The notes under the pieces: model-generated | Databases searched by the model: none | Seen by the model: the letters and a program-made list of their open reading frames with translations, nothing else | What the model was told of the DNA's origin: nothing | Made by a program: the position numbers and the translations under genes | Part shown: positions 6,966 to 16,551 of the stretch, in pieces | Layout of the letters: every line of letters starts with the position of its first letter | Position numbering within the stretch: position 1 is the first letter of the stretch | Source of the DNA: Deltaproteobacteria bacterium | Lineage (GTDB): Bacteria > Desulfobacterota > Desulfarculia > Desulfarculales > Desulfarculaceae | Direction of reading: 5' to 3' | Length of the DNA stretch: 64,000 bases | NCBI GenBank assembly: GCA_020444165.1 | Contig: JAHLLK010000006.1 | Coordinates: 1-64,000, forward strand

Positions 6966-8327
6966 GTGACCGATCCCTGGCAGGAGATAAACCGGCAGGT
7001 GGCTATGACCCAGGACCGGCTTTCGCGAGCCGGAGTCTCGCAGTATGAGATCCTGGCCTCGGCCGGCGACTCGGTGAGCGTGGGCATCAAGAACGACCAG
7101 GTGGACAAGTACCAGGAGGCCTCCAGCCTGGGCCTGGCCCTCCGGGTGCTGGATGACGACCGTCCCGGCTTCTCCTTTGTGGTGGGCGCGCGGGACGAGG
7201 CGGCCTTCGGTCTGGCCGTGGAGGAGGCCCTGGCCTCGGCCCGCACCTCGGACCCCGAGCCGGGCTATGGCTTTGCCGCGCCCCAGCCGCCCTACCCCCA
7301 GGTGGAGGTCTACGACCCGGCGATCCGCCAGGACCCGGTGGAGGCCAAGATCGCCCGGGCCAAGGACCTGGCCCGCCTGGCCAAGGAGGCCGACCCCCGC
7401 ATCATCCACGTGCACCCGGCCGAGTTCGGCAGCCAGGAGAGCTTGGTGCGCCTGGTGACCAGCCAGGGCCTGGACCTGACCCACCGCGCCACCCGCTTTT
7501 CGGCCGGAGTGCTGGCCCTGGCCGGCCAGGGTTCGGAGCAGGAGATGGGCTGGGAGTCGGACAGCCGCACCTTCCTGGAGGACCTGGACCTGGCCTTTGT
7601 GGGCCGGGAGGCAGGGCTCAAGGCCGCGGCCTATCTGGGCGGCCGGCCGGTGCCCGACGGCCGCTACGACGTGGTGTTCACCAACGCGGTGGCGGCCGAA
7701 TTCCTGGATCTCCTGGCCCAGAGCCTGTTGGGCGACAACGTGGTGAAGAACCGCTCGCTGTTGGCCGGCAAGCTGGGCCAGGCGGTGGTTTCGCCCCAGG
7801 TGACCATCATCGACCACGGGCTCTTCCCCCGGGGAGCCGGCAGCGCGCCGTTTGACGACGAAGGCACCCCCCAATCCCGCACCGTCCTGGTGAAGGGCGG
7901 CGTGGTGGAGGCCTTCCTGTTCGACCGCCTCTGGGGGGCCCGACGCGGCCAGCCCAGCACCGGCAACGCGGTGCGCGCTTCCCTGAAGGCCCCTCCCGGG
8001 GTGGGTTTCACCAACCTCCTGCTGGAGCCCCGGGAGAGCGGCGGCACCGACCGGGACTTGGCCAAGAACCTGGGCCAGGGCCTGATCATCGGCGAGATCA
8101 TGGGCGGCCACACGGCCAACCCGGTGAGCGGCGAGTTCTCCTTCGGGGCCTCGGGGCATCTGGTGGAGAACGGCGAGGTGATCCGCCCGGTGAAGTCCAT
8201 CGCCCTGGCCGGCCAAGTGGTGGAGCTGTTCCGCCAGGTGGCCCGGGTGGGCGGCGACCTCCGCTTCTTCGGCCGCATGGGCGCGCCGTCCATCCTGGTG
8301 GAGGGGCTCTCGGTCAGCGGCGGGTAG
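6966..8327 (+). CDS. pmbA: TldD/PmbA family metalloprotease
   Basis: 453 residues, GTG start one base after the preceding stop, so co-transcribed. PmbA (TldE) pairs with TldD in a heterodimeric zinc protease that matures modified peptides and degrades unfolded ones; PmbA itself lacks the zinc motif. Family signatures seen are the N-terminal strand region with GIKNDQVDKYQEASS, the central SDSRTFLEDLDL region, and the C-terminal GGHTANPVSGEFSFGASG. No HExxxH motif is present, consistent with PmbA rather than TldD. No tldD partner is in the window. Confidence 0.9.
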   Translation: MTDPWQEINRQVAMTQDRLSRAGVSQYEILASAGDSVSVGIKNDQVDKYQEASSLGLALRVLDDDRPGFSFVVGARDEAAFGLAVEEALASARTSDPEPGYGFAAPQPPYPQVEVYDPAIRQDPVEAKIARAKDLARLAKEADPRIIHVHPAEFGSQESLVRLVTSQGLDLTHRATRFSAGVLALAGQGSEQEMGWESDSRTFLEDLDLAFVGREAGLKAAAYLGGRPVPDGRYDVVFTNAVAAEFLDLLAQSLLGDNVVKNRSLLAGKLGQAVVSPQVTIIDHGLFPRGAGSAPFDDEGTPQSRTVLVKGGVVEAFLFDRLWGARRGQPSTGNAVRASLKAPPGVGFTNLLLEPRESGGTDRDLAKNLGQGLIIGEIMGGHTANPVSGEFSFGASGHLVENGEVIRPVKSIALAGQVVELFRQVARVGGDLRFFGRMGAPSILVEGLSVSGG

Positions 8328-8434
8328 GAGATCGCCGGAGCGCTGGGAAATCGTGGAGGCAACCCCCTTTCCTCAATAAAAATTCAAAGAGTTATTGAGG
8401 TTTAGCAATTGCCGTCTTCAAGCGGCGAAAAACC

Positions 8435-9952
8435 TTAAAAATGAAATGATATGAACTTGGTCATCAAGGGCGTGACACGAAAGGCTCCGATTTGAAAGGG
8501 TCCTACATCCCTGGTCTCGACCAGCCCGAACCAGGCCAAGGGGTCCAGGATCATATTGTTCACTACCTCCTTGATAATGATCCGGGCGGACTGCGGGGTC
8601 TGGTGCTCCAATAGGTGCTCCCTGACCGCCGGCAGAATCAGGTCTTCCATATGATCCTTGGCTTCCTGCCAGGTCCTGGCGGGGAATTTCCTCAACACAT
8701 GCAGCGAATAGGCCATGGTCTGCTGGACCGCCGGGTGCGCCAAACGGCCCCCATACCCCAGGTTGAACCGGCGGAAGGTGGTCCAGAAAAGGTGAAGCTA
8801 CAATTCAGGCAACTGGTCTTCCCGCATGAGCTGCCGCCCACGCTTGGTGGGGACGAAACTTCCCTTGTATTTCCTGATGAGCCCGGCCAACCCAGCTATG
8901 ATCCTGGCCAAATGCAAGGGCCAGACATCTTGCTCATTGACGACGGAGCGGCCACGCAGCTCGCTTTCCGTGAGCCGATCACCCCGAAAATCCAGCTGAG
9001 GAAGCAGGACGGCGACAGTCTTCCGGTTAAGGTTGCCCACGCTGGTGACCCTGGCGCCTCCCTCTGCTTCGCATTGCTTCACCAGCAACCTGGTGTTGTG
9101 GAGCAAGGGGGTGCCGGCCACCTCCTGGGGCGGGAGTGAGGCATCGAGCCGCAACGGCCCGTGGCCATCCTCCCACGCGGCATCCAAAAGCCCCCTGACC
9201 TGGAGCGGTGACAGCCCGGCCAGGTCGTCCTGGGGGCGGTGATTGTAATCCTCCATCATCTGCTCGACAAAGGAATTGGCTTCCGCGCGGCTCTCGAAAC
9301 CCCGGTGTTCGATGGCCTCGGCCAGGGTTTCGCCGAGGGCCAAAGGAGAGAAGCGTCCATCCTCCGCCGGGATCGGCGAGCGGCGCCCCAGGTCCCCCGC
9401 CTCCAGCCCCGGCTCCGGCACCCCTGCCTCCCGCAACTCATCTTCCAGCGACCGCACCGAGTCCAGGCGGTGACGGAGGAGCCCGGCCAAAAGGGACTCC
9501 AGACGCTTCCTGCCAACCGCGAACCTGTCGCGGCCGATGGCTTGCAGGGTCAAACGATCGCCCTGCAAGGTAATATGGCCCAACCGGCGATGATCGTCCG
9601 GGTCCGCCGGGAATTCGGCTCCTCCCTTTGGCTGGAGTCCCGAGGTTCCCGCCGATTGGCCACGTTCCACCCAGGCGAAAACTGCTTCAACCCGGATTGG
9701 TTCCCTGGAATCCGCGGAAACCAACGCGAAATCGTCCGCCGAGGCCAGGCGCCCGCGGGCTTCCGCCGGCTTTTCACAAGCATAGTGGGCCTCCAGAAAC
9801 AGCTTCTCCTCGCCGTCCGCGGTCACTAACCTGGGCGGAGATGGAGGCGTGCTATCCTGGCCCATACAGCATTTTTTGTACTTTTTCCCGCTGCCGCAGG
9901 GGCAGGGATCATTACGGCCGATTTTGGCCATGGAGCCCAACCTTTCCGGCAA
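8435..9952 (-). pseudogene. SEC-C motif protein interrupted by one in-frame TAG
   Basis: The frame from 9952 down to 8435 is continuous except for a TAG at 8798-8800. The first 384 residues begin with a SEC-C zinc motif, [20 protein letters not shown], followed by an uncharacterised helical region. After the stop the same frame continues for 18 codons and then 102 more without a break, reading LHLFWTTFRRFNLGYGG into an internal TTG. SEC-C motifs bind zinc and, in SecA, contact SecB or ribosomes; the remaining domain is not recognised. Other genes here end in TAG, so routine readthrough is unlikely. It is either a recent nonsense mutation or two separately translated pieces; the residues beyond the stop look conserved-like. 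Confidence 0.7.
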
Positions 9953-10819
9953 GGTGGAAGCAAGCCTTCATTCTCCGTCCCCGTTTGAAGCCGCTATCTG
10001 GAGAGCTTTGCACGGGGCGTCCTGCCCCGTGCAATGGCCTCATCTGACAATTAAACCCATTTATGCCGCTCAGGGGAAGGCTAACCCGGATATATCGAGG
10101 CCGATGCACGGAAAATACAAATATATTGCAGTTAAAACAGTGGTATATGTCATATTTCGGCGGTTAGTTGTGCGCCGTCGGCCTCCAGCGGGCCACGCAT
10201 CCACCCCAAGCAAGTTCCACTTGCTTGGGGACCCCGGGGATGGCCCGCCAAATCACGAGCCTAAAGGCGAGTGATTTGTGCTGGTTGGCAAAACCACGCT
10301 TTTGCCAACCAGCTTAAGATGCCCGGTGCGGGACGCACCGTGCATCACCCTCTTATCAGGAAGATTGGGAACTCGGCCAGAGGACAAAACGCGGCCTGCA
10401 ACAGCGGGGACCATTATACTAAAAAACCCAATCAAATAAGCTTGTTGGATAAACAATCCTCCCGGCCTCCATGAAATTTCCGGGCTGCCCCCCGCCCCCC
10501 CGCCCCTGTCGCCTGCCCCCACCTGCCCGCAGAGCCCGGGGGCGGCTCCGGGCCGCGGCCCGGCAGCGCCGCCGCGTCGGCTCGCGACCCGGGGCGGTAG
10601 GTTCCGGTTCCCCCCAGCCTGCCTGGAGCCTCCCCCGCCTGCCTCCTGGCCAGACACGAGGCATTGAATTTTTCAACCGTTTCCGCCGATAATAATTACC
10701 ACTTGTCCTCCCCCTGGCTTTCAGTTAAACTTATTCCACAATACGTTAATTTGCATAATCTTGAAATATCGCGGACTTACCATCACGCAGCTTTGCCTGA
10801 GCCCCAGAGAGGATTTTCG
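9953..10819. other. Long gene-free stretch with hairpin modules
   Basis: No gene is supported across 867 bases. It begins with a hairpin of GCACGGGG and CCCCGTGC at 10010-10032, includes a low-GC patch at 10070-10160, a mosaic hairpin element at 10160-10345, and a lone 17-base sequence at 10470-10486 that matches the terminal repeat of the MITE-like element at 45276 with one mismatch. The GC-rich stretch 10490-10640 has no recognisable content. Confidence 0.6.
10160..10345 (+). repeat. Mosaic hairpin element, copy M1
   Basis: Consecutive hairpins: CCCCAAGCAAGT with its complement (10204-10230), AAATCAC/GTGATTT (10250-10277), a perfect 13-bp stem around the loop CCACGC (10281-10312), and GGTGCG/CGCACC (10325-10339). 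The invariant GACCCCGGG follows the first stem. Module order matches the copy at 39391. Confidence 0.75.
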
Positions 10820-11959
10820 ATGGTGAGCCAGATCGCCTCCTTCCGCCATGAGCGGAATCTGGGTCTGCTTCTCCTCCTATGGTTTTGCCTGTGCGGCCTG
10901 TCCTGCAGCCCGCCGGAACCCCTGCAGCTGGGCTTTGTGGGCGGTCTTTCCGGGCGGGTGGCCGACTTGGGCCTGGCCGGCCGGGACGCGGTGCAGCTGG
11001 CCGTGGACCTGCGCAACCAGGCCGGCGGGGTGGCCGGCCGCCAGGTGTCCCTGGTGTTCCGGGATGACCGGCAGGACCCGGACCAGGCCCGCCTGGCCGT
11101 GCGGGAGCTGCTGGACCAGGATGTGGCCGCCATCATCGGGCCCATGACCAGCGACATGGCCGTGGCCGTGGTTCCCCTGCTCAACCAGGCCCACATGGTG
11201 GGCGTGAGCCCCACGGTCACCACCGAGGCCCTGACCGGCCAGGATGATTTCTTCCTGCGCGTCACCGCCACCACCAAGGTGTTCGCCTCCGCCAACGCCG
11301 CCTATCAATTGAAACACGGCCGCATGCGCCGGGTGGCGGCGGCTTATGACCGGGGCAACCGGAGCTTCAGCGAATTGTGGCTCCAGAACTTCGCCACCGC
11401 TCTGGCTCAGGGTGGCGGGGAGGTGGTGGCCAAGGTGCCTTTCACCTCCGGAGAGCAGGTGGTGTACCGCTCCCTGGCCGGCCGGCTCCTGGCGTCCCGG
11501 CCCGACGGCGTGCTCCTGGTGGCCAACTCCATGGACTCAGCCCTGTTGTGCCAGCAGATCCGCAAGCTTGACGCCAAGCTGCCCATCACCCTGGCCGACT
11601 GGGGCGCCAACGAGCGGCTTTTGGAGCTGGGCGGCAAGGCGGTGGAGGGGGTGAGCGTGGTGCAGCCCTTCAACCGTTACGGCCAGGAGCCTCGCTACCA
11701 GGAGTTCCGCCGCCAATACCTGGACCGGTTCAGCCGGGAGCCCGGCTTTGCCGGGGTGCACGGTTTCGAGGCGGCCAACCTGGTCATGGACGCCCTGGCC
11801 CACGCCGCGGGCGGGCCGGCCCTGAAAGCGGCCATCCTGGCCAACATGCCCTACCCCGGTCTGCAAGGCCCCCTGCACCTGGACCAGTTCGGCGACGTCC
11901 CCCGCTCGCCATTGTCCATGAGCGTGATCCGGGACTCCCGGTTCGTGGTGGTGGACTAG
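10820..11959 (+). CDS. Branched-chain amino acid-type periplasmic binding lipoprotein
   Basis: 379 residues. ATG 10820 is preceded by AGAGAGGA; the longer frame upstream is not protein-like. A signal sequence ends in the lipobox LCGLSC, so the mature protein is probably anchored by Cys29. The rest is a Peripla_BP_6 (LivJ-type) type I fold: LGFVGGLSGRVADLGLAGRDAVQLAV, then a GPMTSDMAVAVVPLLNQ loop and the usual C-terminal lobe. Instead of permease genes, the next gene, four bases away, is a sensor kinase. It therefore probably acts as the ligand receptor for signalling rather than transport. Confidence 0.85.
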   Translation: MVSQIASFRHERNLGLLLLLWFCLCGLSCSPPEPLQLGFVGGLSGRVADLGLAGRDAVQLAVDLRNQAGGVAGRQVSLVFRDDRQDPDQARLAVRELLDQDVAAIIGPMTSDMAVAVVPLLNQAHMVGVSPTVTTEALTGQDDFFLRVTATTKVFASANAAYQLKHGRMRRVAAAYDRGNRSFSELWLQNFATALAQGGGEVVAKVPFTSGEQVVYRSLAGRLLASRPDGVLLVANSMDSALLCQQIRKLDAKLPITLADWGANERLLELGGKAVEGVSVVQPFNRYGQEPRYQEFRRQYLDRFSREPGFAGVHGFEAANLVMDALAHAAGGPALKAAILANMPYPGLQGPLHLDQFGDVPRSPLSMSVIRDSRFVVVD

Positions 11960-11962
11960 ACG

Positions 11963-14935
11963 ATGCGGCCCATAACCTTTGGACGCAGATTGCGCTGGCT
12001 GGTGGCGGCGGTGGCCTTGGTGCCGGTCATCCTCGTGGGGGCCGTGGCCGGGTTCGGCCTCCTGCCCCAGGCGCGCCGGGGGATCCTCAGCCATCACCAG
12101 GAAATGGCCCACGCCGTGGCCTTCCAGGTGGCCGAGCATTTGCGAGGGGCGGAGCGGGATATGCACGCCCTGGCCAATTACCTGGCCACCCGCCCCGGGT
12201 TCGCCGCGGCCGACCTCGCGGCGCTCCTGGACGCTCACGCCGGGCCGGGAGACGCCTTTGAAGCCATCTACCTCACCGATGACCATGATGCCATCGTGGC
12301 CCTGGGCCTGTCCCAGGGGCAAAACCAGCACCGGCCGGACCTCCTGGGCCTGGATCTTTCCCAGCGCGCCTTTCTGCGGACCGCACGCCAGGCCGGAGAG
12401 CCGTCGTGGTCCCAGCCCTTTCTTTCCACGGTCAGCGGCAACCTGGCGGTGGCCTTTGCGGCCCCGCTGCCCGGCAGGGTCCTGGTGGGGGAGATCACCG
12501 TAGACCGCATCACCAAGTTCATCCGGAGCATGCCGGCCCAGAGCCGCCTGGCCATCGCGCTTTTGGATGGCCGGGGGCAGGTCATCGCCTGCTCCCAAAA
12601 GGCTTTTGCCGGCCAGCACCTGGCCCCCCAGCAATCCCGAGTAATCTGGGCGGAACTTCTCACCGGCCCGGAGTCCGAGCTTTTTCCCCTGGGCGGACGC
12701 CAATATTTGGGCATTTTCCTGGACGTGCACCGTCTGGGTTGGAAGGTGGTGGTGGCCCAGCCCTTGGGCCAGGCCTTGCGCCCCCTCAAGACCACCCTGT
12801 GGGCTTTGGGGGCCGGCCTGGTGAGCGCCCTGGTCCTGGCGCTGGCGGCCGGCTGGCTGCTGGCCCGCGGCTTGGCCGGCGATTTCCAGCGTTACGCCAG
12901 CCTGGCCCGGGCCATCGCCCAGGGGCATTACGACCAGGAGCCGCTCGCTTCCCCGGTCCAGGAGTTTGCCAACCTGGGGTCGGATCTGCAGAAAATGGCT
13001 GCGGCCATCCGTCAGCGGGAACGGGCCTTGGCCCACAGCGAGGCGCGGCTCTTGAAGGCGCAGGCCGTGGGCCACGTGGGGAGCTTCGAGCTGGACCTGA
13101 CCACCGGCCTGGTCTGGGGCTCGGCCGAGTCCTTTCGCATCTACCAACTCCCCTCCACCCCCGACGGCACCATGGACTGGGCCGCCGTGCAGGAGGTCCC
13201 CCTGCCGGAGGAGCGGCCCCGGCTGGATCAAGCCCTGGAGGACTTGGTTACCCGGGGGCTGCCCTATGACCAGGAAATCCGCATTCGGGACCTGCATTCC
13301 CCGGAGCCCCGGTACGTTCGCTCCCTCGCCGACCTGGAATATGGCCCCGACGGAAAGCCCCGCCGGGTGGTGGGCACCGTCCAGGACATCACCCCGCAAA
13401 AGCTGGCCGAGCTGGAGCTGGAGGCCAACCGGCGCCTCTTGCTGGAGACCCAGGCCCTGGCCCGCCTGAGTCATTACGTGCTGGATCTGACCACCGGCGC
13501 CTGGGAAGGTTCGTCCCTATTGGACGAAATCCTGGGGCTCGCTCCGGACTACCCCCGAAACCGCGCGAGCGGGCTGGCGCTCATCCACCCGGACGACCGC
13601 GCCGAGATGACTCTGCTCCTGGAACCCACCACCCTTTTGGCCAAGCAGAGGTTTGACCGGGAGGTCCGGGTGATCCGCCCCCAGGATCAGGGGGAGGTCT
13701 GGGTGCGCGTGCTGGGCCGGCTGGAGTGCGACGAGGCGGGCCGGCCGGCCAAGCTGATCGGCGCGTTGCAGGACATCACCCCGCGCAAGGAGCTGGAGCG
13801 GCAGTTCTTCCAGGCCCAGAAGATGGAAGTGGTGGGCCAGCTGGCCGGCGGGGTGGCCCACGACTTCAACAATATGCTCATGGTGATCCTGGGTTACACC
13901 GAGCTGCTGCAGGCCCAGTTCCCCCCGGAATCCCAGGAGGCGCAGCGTCTGGGCCAGATCCAGAAGGCGGCCCAGCACTCCCGCGACATCACCCGGCAGC
14001 TCCTGGCTTTCTCGCGCAAGCAGCTCATCTCGCCCAGCCCGCAGGATTTGAACCAGTTGGTCGACGCCACCCAGAAGACCCTGTTGAGCCTCATCGGCGA
14101 GAACATCAGCCTGACTTTCCATCCCGCCCCGGAAATCTGGCCGGTGAAGCTGGATCCCGCCCAAGTGGATCAGATCCTGGTCAACCTGGCCGTGAACGCC
14201 CGCGACGCCATGCCCCAGGGCGGCAAGCTTTTGATCGAGACCCACAACACCGTCTTGGACGCCAACTATTGCCGGCATCATCAGGAGGCCCTGCCGGGTG
14301 AGTTTGTGCAACTGGCGGTGAGCGACGTGGGCCAGGGCATGGACGCCGCCACGGTGGCCCGCATCTTCGAGCCGTTCTTCACCACCAAGGGGCCCGGCCA
14401 GGGCACCGGCCTGGGGCTGGCCACGGTGTACGGCATCGTCAAGCAAAACGGCGGCTTCATCAACGTCTACAGCGAGCCGCGGCGGGGCACCACCTTCAAG
14501 GTCTACCTGCCCCGCCACCTGGGCGGGGACGGGCCCCGTCCGAGTGCGGCGGCGGTCAAGCCGGAGATCGGTTCGGGCACCATCCTCCTGGTCGAGGACG
14601 ACGAGTTGGTGCGCCAGGTGGCGGCTTCCATGCTGGAGGAGCTGGGCTACAAGGTGATCTCGCCCTTGTCGGCCCGGGAAGCCCTCCACCTGTGCCGCAA
14701 AAACCGCCAGGCCTTTGATCTGCTCCTGACCGACGTGATCATGCCGGACCTTAGCGGCCGGGAGCTGCACCGCCAGATTCAGGCCCTGCGGCCCGGCCTC
14801 AGGGCGGTGTTCATGTCCGGCTACACCAGCAACATCATCGCGCATCACGGCGTGTTGGAGGAGGGGGTGCATTTTCTGGCCAAACCCTTCACCATCACCG
14901 ACATTGCCGCCACCATGCGCGAGGCCCTGGCCTGA
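11963..14935 (+). CDS. Hybrid sensor histidine kinase (Cache-HAMP-PAS-PAS-HisKA-HATPase-REC)
   Basis: 990 residues. Order: membrane helix about 13-33, periplasmic Cache-like sensor to about 270, second membrane helix about 272-296, HAMP, two PAS domains (about 365-490 and 505-610, each ending in a PAC motif QDITP), HisKA with the phosphoacceptor His633 in GGVAHDFNN, HATPase with DVGQGMD and [13 protein letters not shown], and a C-terminal receiver with Asp924 in [10 protein letters not shown]. It starts four bases after the binding lipoprotein gene, so the two probably form one sensing unit. No separate DNA-binding regulator is adjacent; output partners are unknown. Confidence 0.92.
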   Translation: MRPITFGRRLRWLVAAVALVPVILVGAVAGFGLLPQARRGILSHHQEMAHAVAFQVAEHLRGAERDMHALANYLATRPGFAAADLAALLDAHAGPGDAFEAIYLTDDHDAIVALGLSQGQNQHRPDLLGLDLSQRAFLRTARQAGEPSWSQPFLSTVSGNLAVAFAAPLPGRVLVGEITVDRITKFIRSMPAQSRLAIALLDGRGQVIACSQKAFAGQHLAPQQSRVIWAELLTGPESELFPLGGRQYLGIFLDVHRLGWKVVVAQPLGQALRPLKTTLWALGAGLVSALVLALAAGWLLARGLAGDFQRYASLARAIAQGHYDQEPLASPVQEFANLGSDLQKMAAAIRQRERALAHSEARLLKAQAVGHVGSFELDLTTGLVWGSAESFRIYQLPSTPDGTMDWAAVQEVPLPEERPRLDQALEDLVTRGLPYDQEIRIRDLHSPEPRYVRSLADLEYGPDGKPRRVVGTVQDITPQKLAELELEANRRLLLETQALARLSHYVLDLTTGAWEGSSLLDEILGLAPDYPRNRASGLALIHPDDRAEMTLLLEPTTLLAKQRFDREVRVIRPQDQGEVWVRVLGRLECDEAGRPAKLIGALQDITPRKELERQFFQAQKMEVVGQLAGGVAHDFNNMLMVILGYTELLQAQFPPESQEAQRLGQIQKAAQHSRDITRQLLAFSRKQLISPSPQDLNQLVDATQKTLLSLIGENISLTFHPAPEIWPVKLDPAQVDQILVNLAVNARDAMPQGGKLLIETHNTVLDANYCRHHQEALPGEFVQLAVSDVGQGMDAATVARIFEPFFTTKGPGQGTGLGLATVYGIVKQNGGFINVYSEPRRGTTFKVYLPRHLGGDGPRPSAAAVKPEIGSGTILLVEDDELVRQVAASMLEELGYKVISPLSAREALHLCRKNRQAFDLLLTDVIMPDLSGRELHRQIQALRPGLRAVFMSGYTSNIIAHHGVLEEGVHFLAKPFTITDIAATMREALA

Positions 14936-15355
14936 GGAGCCGCCTGGGGCAGGACGCGCCGAGCGGCGCGGGGGGCTTAGAAATGGCTTACTCCGGTGCG
15001 GCTTTAACCCCGCCCCCGCCCGTCCGCGGCCGTCCGGGCCTTACCACGGCCTGGGCCGGCCATCGCCGGGAGCGGTCGGAAAGGTCCCGACCGGCAGGCC
15101 TTGGTTATCTTTTACCTTTCCATCCCGGAAACCCTCAGGGTTGTGCCGGGGATTGGGGGCGGGCGGCGCTGCCGCCGCCCCGGAATTCCGGACTTGTCAT
15201 AAGTAAATATCCTAGTCTTTCTTGCGTTTGACTCCCAGTGAACGGCTTGACTTATTTTCGTTACTTGTGCTATATGTGTCCGGGCGCAAACAATTGGCTC
15301 CTGGTGCTGCCCCCAGGGGGTGCTGCCGGGCCACTAGGCAGGTAAAGGGAAGCAG
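14936..15355. other. Gene-free leader region upstream of the M23 peptidase
   Basis: 420 bases without a supportable gene. The left part is GC-rich with short inverted repeats; the right part contains a promoter-like sequence (15247-15276) and a GC-rich, structured 5' leader with a CTGCC/GGCAG stem and a GCCCCC/GGGGGT stem at about 15310-15345. I do not recognise a known riboswitch in it. Confidence 0.5.
15247..15276 (+). promoter_or_regulatory. Sigma-70-like promoter for the M23 peptidase
   Basis: TTGACT at 15247-15252 and TATATG at 15271-15276 with an 18-base spacer, in a locally AT-rich patch 80 bases upstream of the start codon. Confidence 0.45.
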
Positions 15356-16264
15356 GTGGCAAAAAAATTTACTCTTCTTTTGATTCCCGAAGGCGCGCAT
15401 AGCGTAAAACGCTTCCATATTCCCCGTTTTCTTCTTCCGCTCACCGTGGTTGTCCTGGTGGCCGCCTTGGCCATGGCCGGTTATTGGTTCCGACAATATC
15501 AAAACATCTGTCAGAACCTCCCCGACCTCAAATCCCTGGAGTCGGAAAACCAGCGCCAGGAGGCCCAGCTCGAGGTTTTCGCCAAGACCCTGGCCACCTT
15601 CAAGGACCAGATGTCCCATTTGAAGGATTTCAACCGCAAGCTTCGGGTGCTGGCCAATCTGGATAAACCCGCCGCCGAGGACTCCATCTTCGGCGTGGGC
15701 GGCCCGGACGGCCACGGCGCCGGCCCGGGGGTGCGCCTGGCCACCACCAATCACGAGCGCCGCATCCTGACCATGCGCCGCGAGTTGGATCACCTCTCGG
15801 CCGAGGGTGAAGCCCAGCGCCTGGTGCAGGTGGAGTTGGCCAAGTTCCTGAAGGAGCGCCGCTCCATCCTGGCCTCCACCCCCTCCATGTGGCCCACCCA
15901 CGGCTGGGTCACCAGCGGCTACGGCTACCGCGTCTCCCCCTTCACCGGCAAACGCACCTTCCACTCCGGCCTGGACATCTCCACCCGCAGCGGCACCCTG
16001 GTAAGGGCCCCGGCCAACGGCGTGGTCACCTTTGCCGGCTGGGAAGGCGGCTTCGGCCGGTTGTTGGTCGTCAATCACGGACACGGCATGGTCACCCGCT
16101 ACGCCCATCTCCGGGCCTTCAAGGTCAAGGTCGGCGACCGGGTGGAGCGCAACCAGCTCCTCGGCCTGGTGGGCAGCAGCGGCCGCACCACCGGCCCCCA
16201 TCTGCACTACGAGATTCTTTTGTCCGGCGTGCCCACCAACCCCAGGGCCTACATCCTGGACTAA
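15356..16264 (+). CDS. M23 family peptidoglycan endopeptidase
   Basis: 302 residues, GTG start with AAAGGGAA 8-10 bases upstream. A cytoplasmic N-terminus with several basic residues precedes one membrane helix (about 28-46), a coiled-coil segment (about 55-100, KSLESENQRQEAQLEVFAKT) and a C-terminal LytM/M23 domain. Zinc ligands are visible as HSGLDIS (HxxxD) and HLHYE. The presumed catalytic His lies in the GHGMVTRYAHL loop. It resembles DipM/NlpD-like or membrane-bound M23 endopeptidases that trim peptidoglycan cross-links in the periplasm. Confidence 0.92.
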   Translation: MAKKFTLLLIPEGAHSVKRFHIPRFLLPLTVVVLVAALAMAGYWFRQYQNICQNLPDLKSLESENQRQEAQLEVFAKTLATFKDQMSHLKDFNRKLRVLANLDKPAAEDSIFGVGGPDGHGAGPGVRLATTNHERRILTMRRELDHLSAEGEAQRLVQVELAKFLKERRSILASTPSMWPTHGWVTSGYGYRVSPFTGKRTFHSGLDISTRSGTLVRAPANGVVTFAGWEGGFGRLLVVNHGHGMVTRYAHLRAFKVKVGDRVERNQLLGLVGSSGRTTGPHLHYEILLSGVPTNPRAYILD

Positions 16265-16270
16265 TCGTGA

Positions 16271-16447
16271 GGTTGAAAAAGTCCATCCAGGGCCTTTTTC
16301 AACCAACCTTGGTAAAGGCGTGGTTTTACCAAGGTTGTCAATTTGCTTGCTTTTTCAAAGCTGCACAAATTGGCGCACCCTCCCCGGGGTCCCCAATAAG
16401 CCGCAGGCTCATTGGGGGTGAATCCATGGCGCGCCTAGCAGGCTGTT
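16271..16447 (-). repeat. Mosaic hairpin element, copy M2 (reverse orientation)
   Basis: Stems in order: GGTTGAAAAAG/CTTTTTCAACC (16271-16304), AACCTTGGTAAA/TTTACCAAGGTT around a GGCGTGG loop (16305-16336), CCCCAATAAGCC/GGCTCATTGGGG (16391-16417), then GCGCGCCTAGCAGG. It is the reverse complement of the module order at 39391. It lies just upstream of secA. Confidence 0.8.
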
Positions 16448-16551
16448 GAACAACCGCCGGCTGGATTACAACTCCGCGCCATTGTGCTCCCGACGGCGGC
16501 TGGCCCGCGTCGGGAGTTGCTTTTGGCGGCAAGGGGGTTAACATATAGGCC

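Noticed and set aside
3980..7246. Very long minus-strand open frame opposite argS and pmbA
   Set aside because: High GC leaves antisense frames open; the sequence is His/Gly/Gln-rich with no domain, while the plus strand has full-length known proteins.
8798..8800. Pyrrolysine-encoding TAG in the SEC-C gene
   Set aside because: TAG is used as an ordinary stop by several genes here (argS, pmbA, the Cys-rich mini-gene), and the protein is not a methylamine methyltransferase. A nonsense mutation is simpler.
15283..15355. c-di-GMP (GEMM) riboswitch before the M23 peptidase
   Set aside because: A CGCAAA motif is present but the conserved tetraloop, receptor and second stem cannot be placed together.
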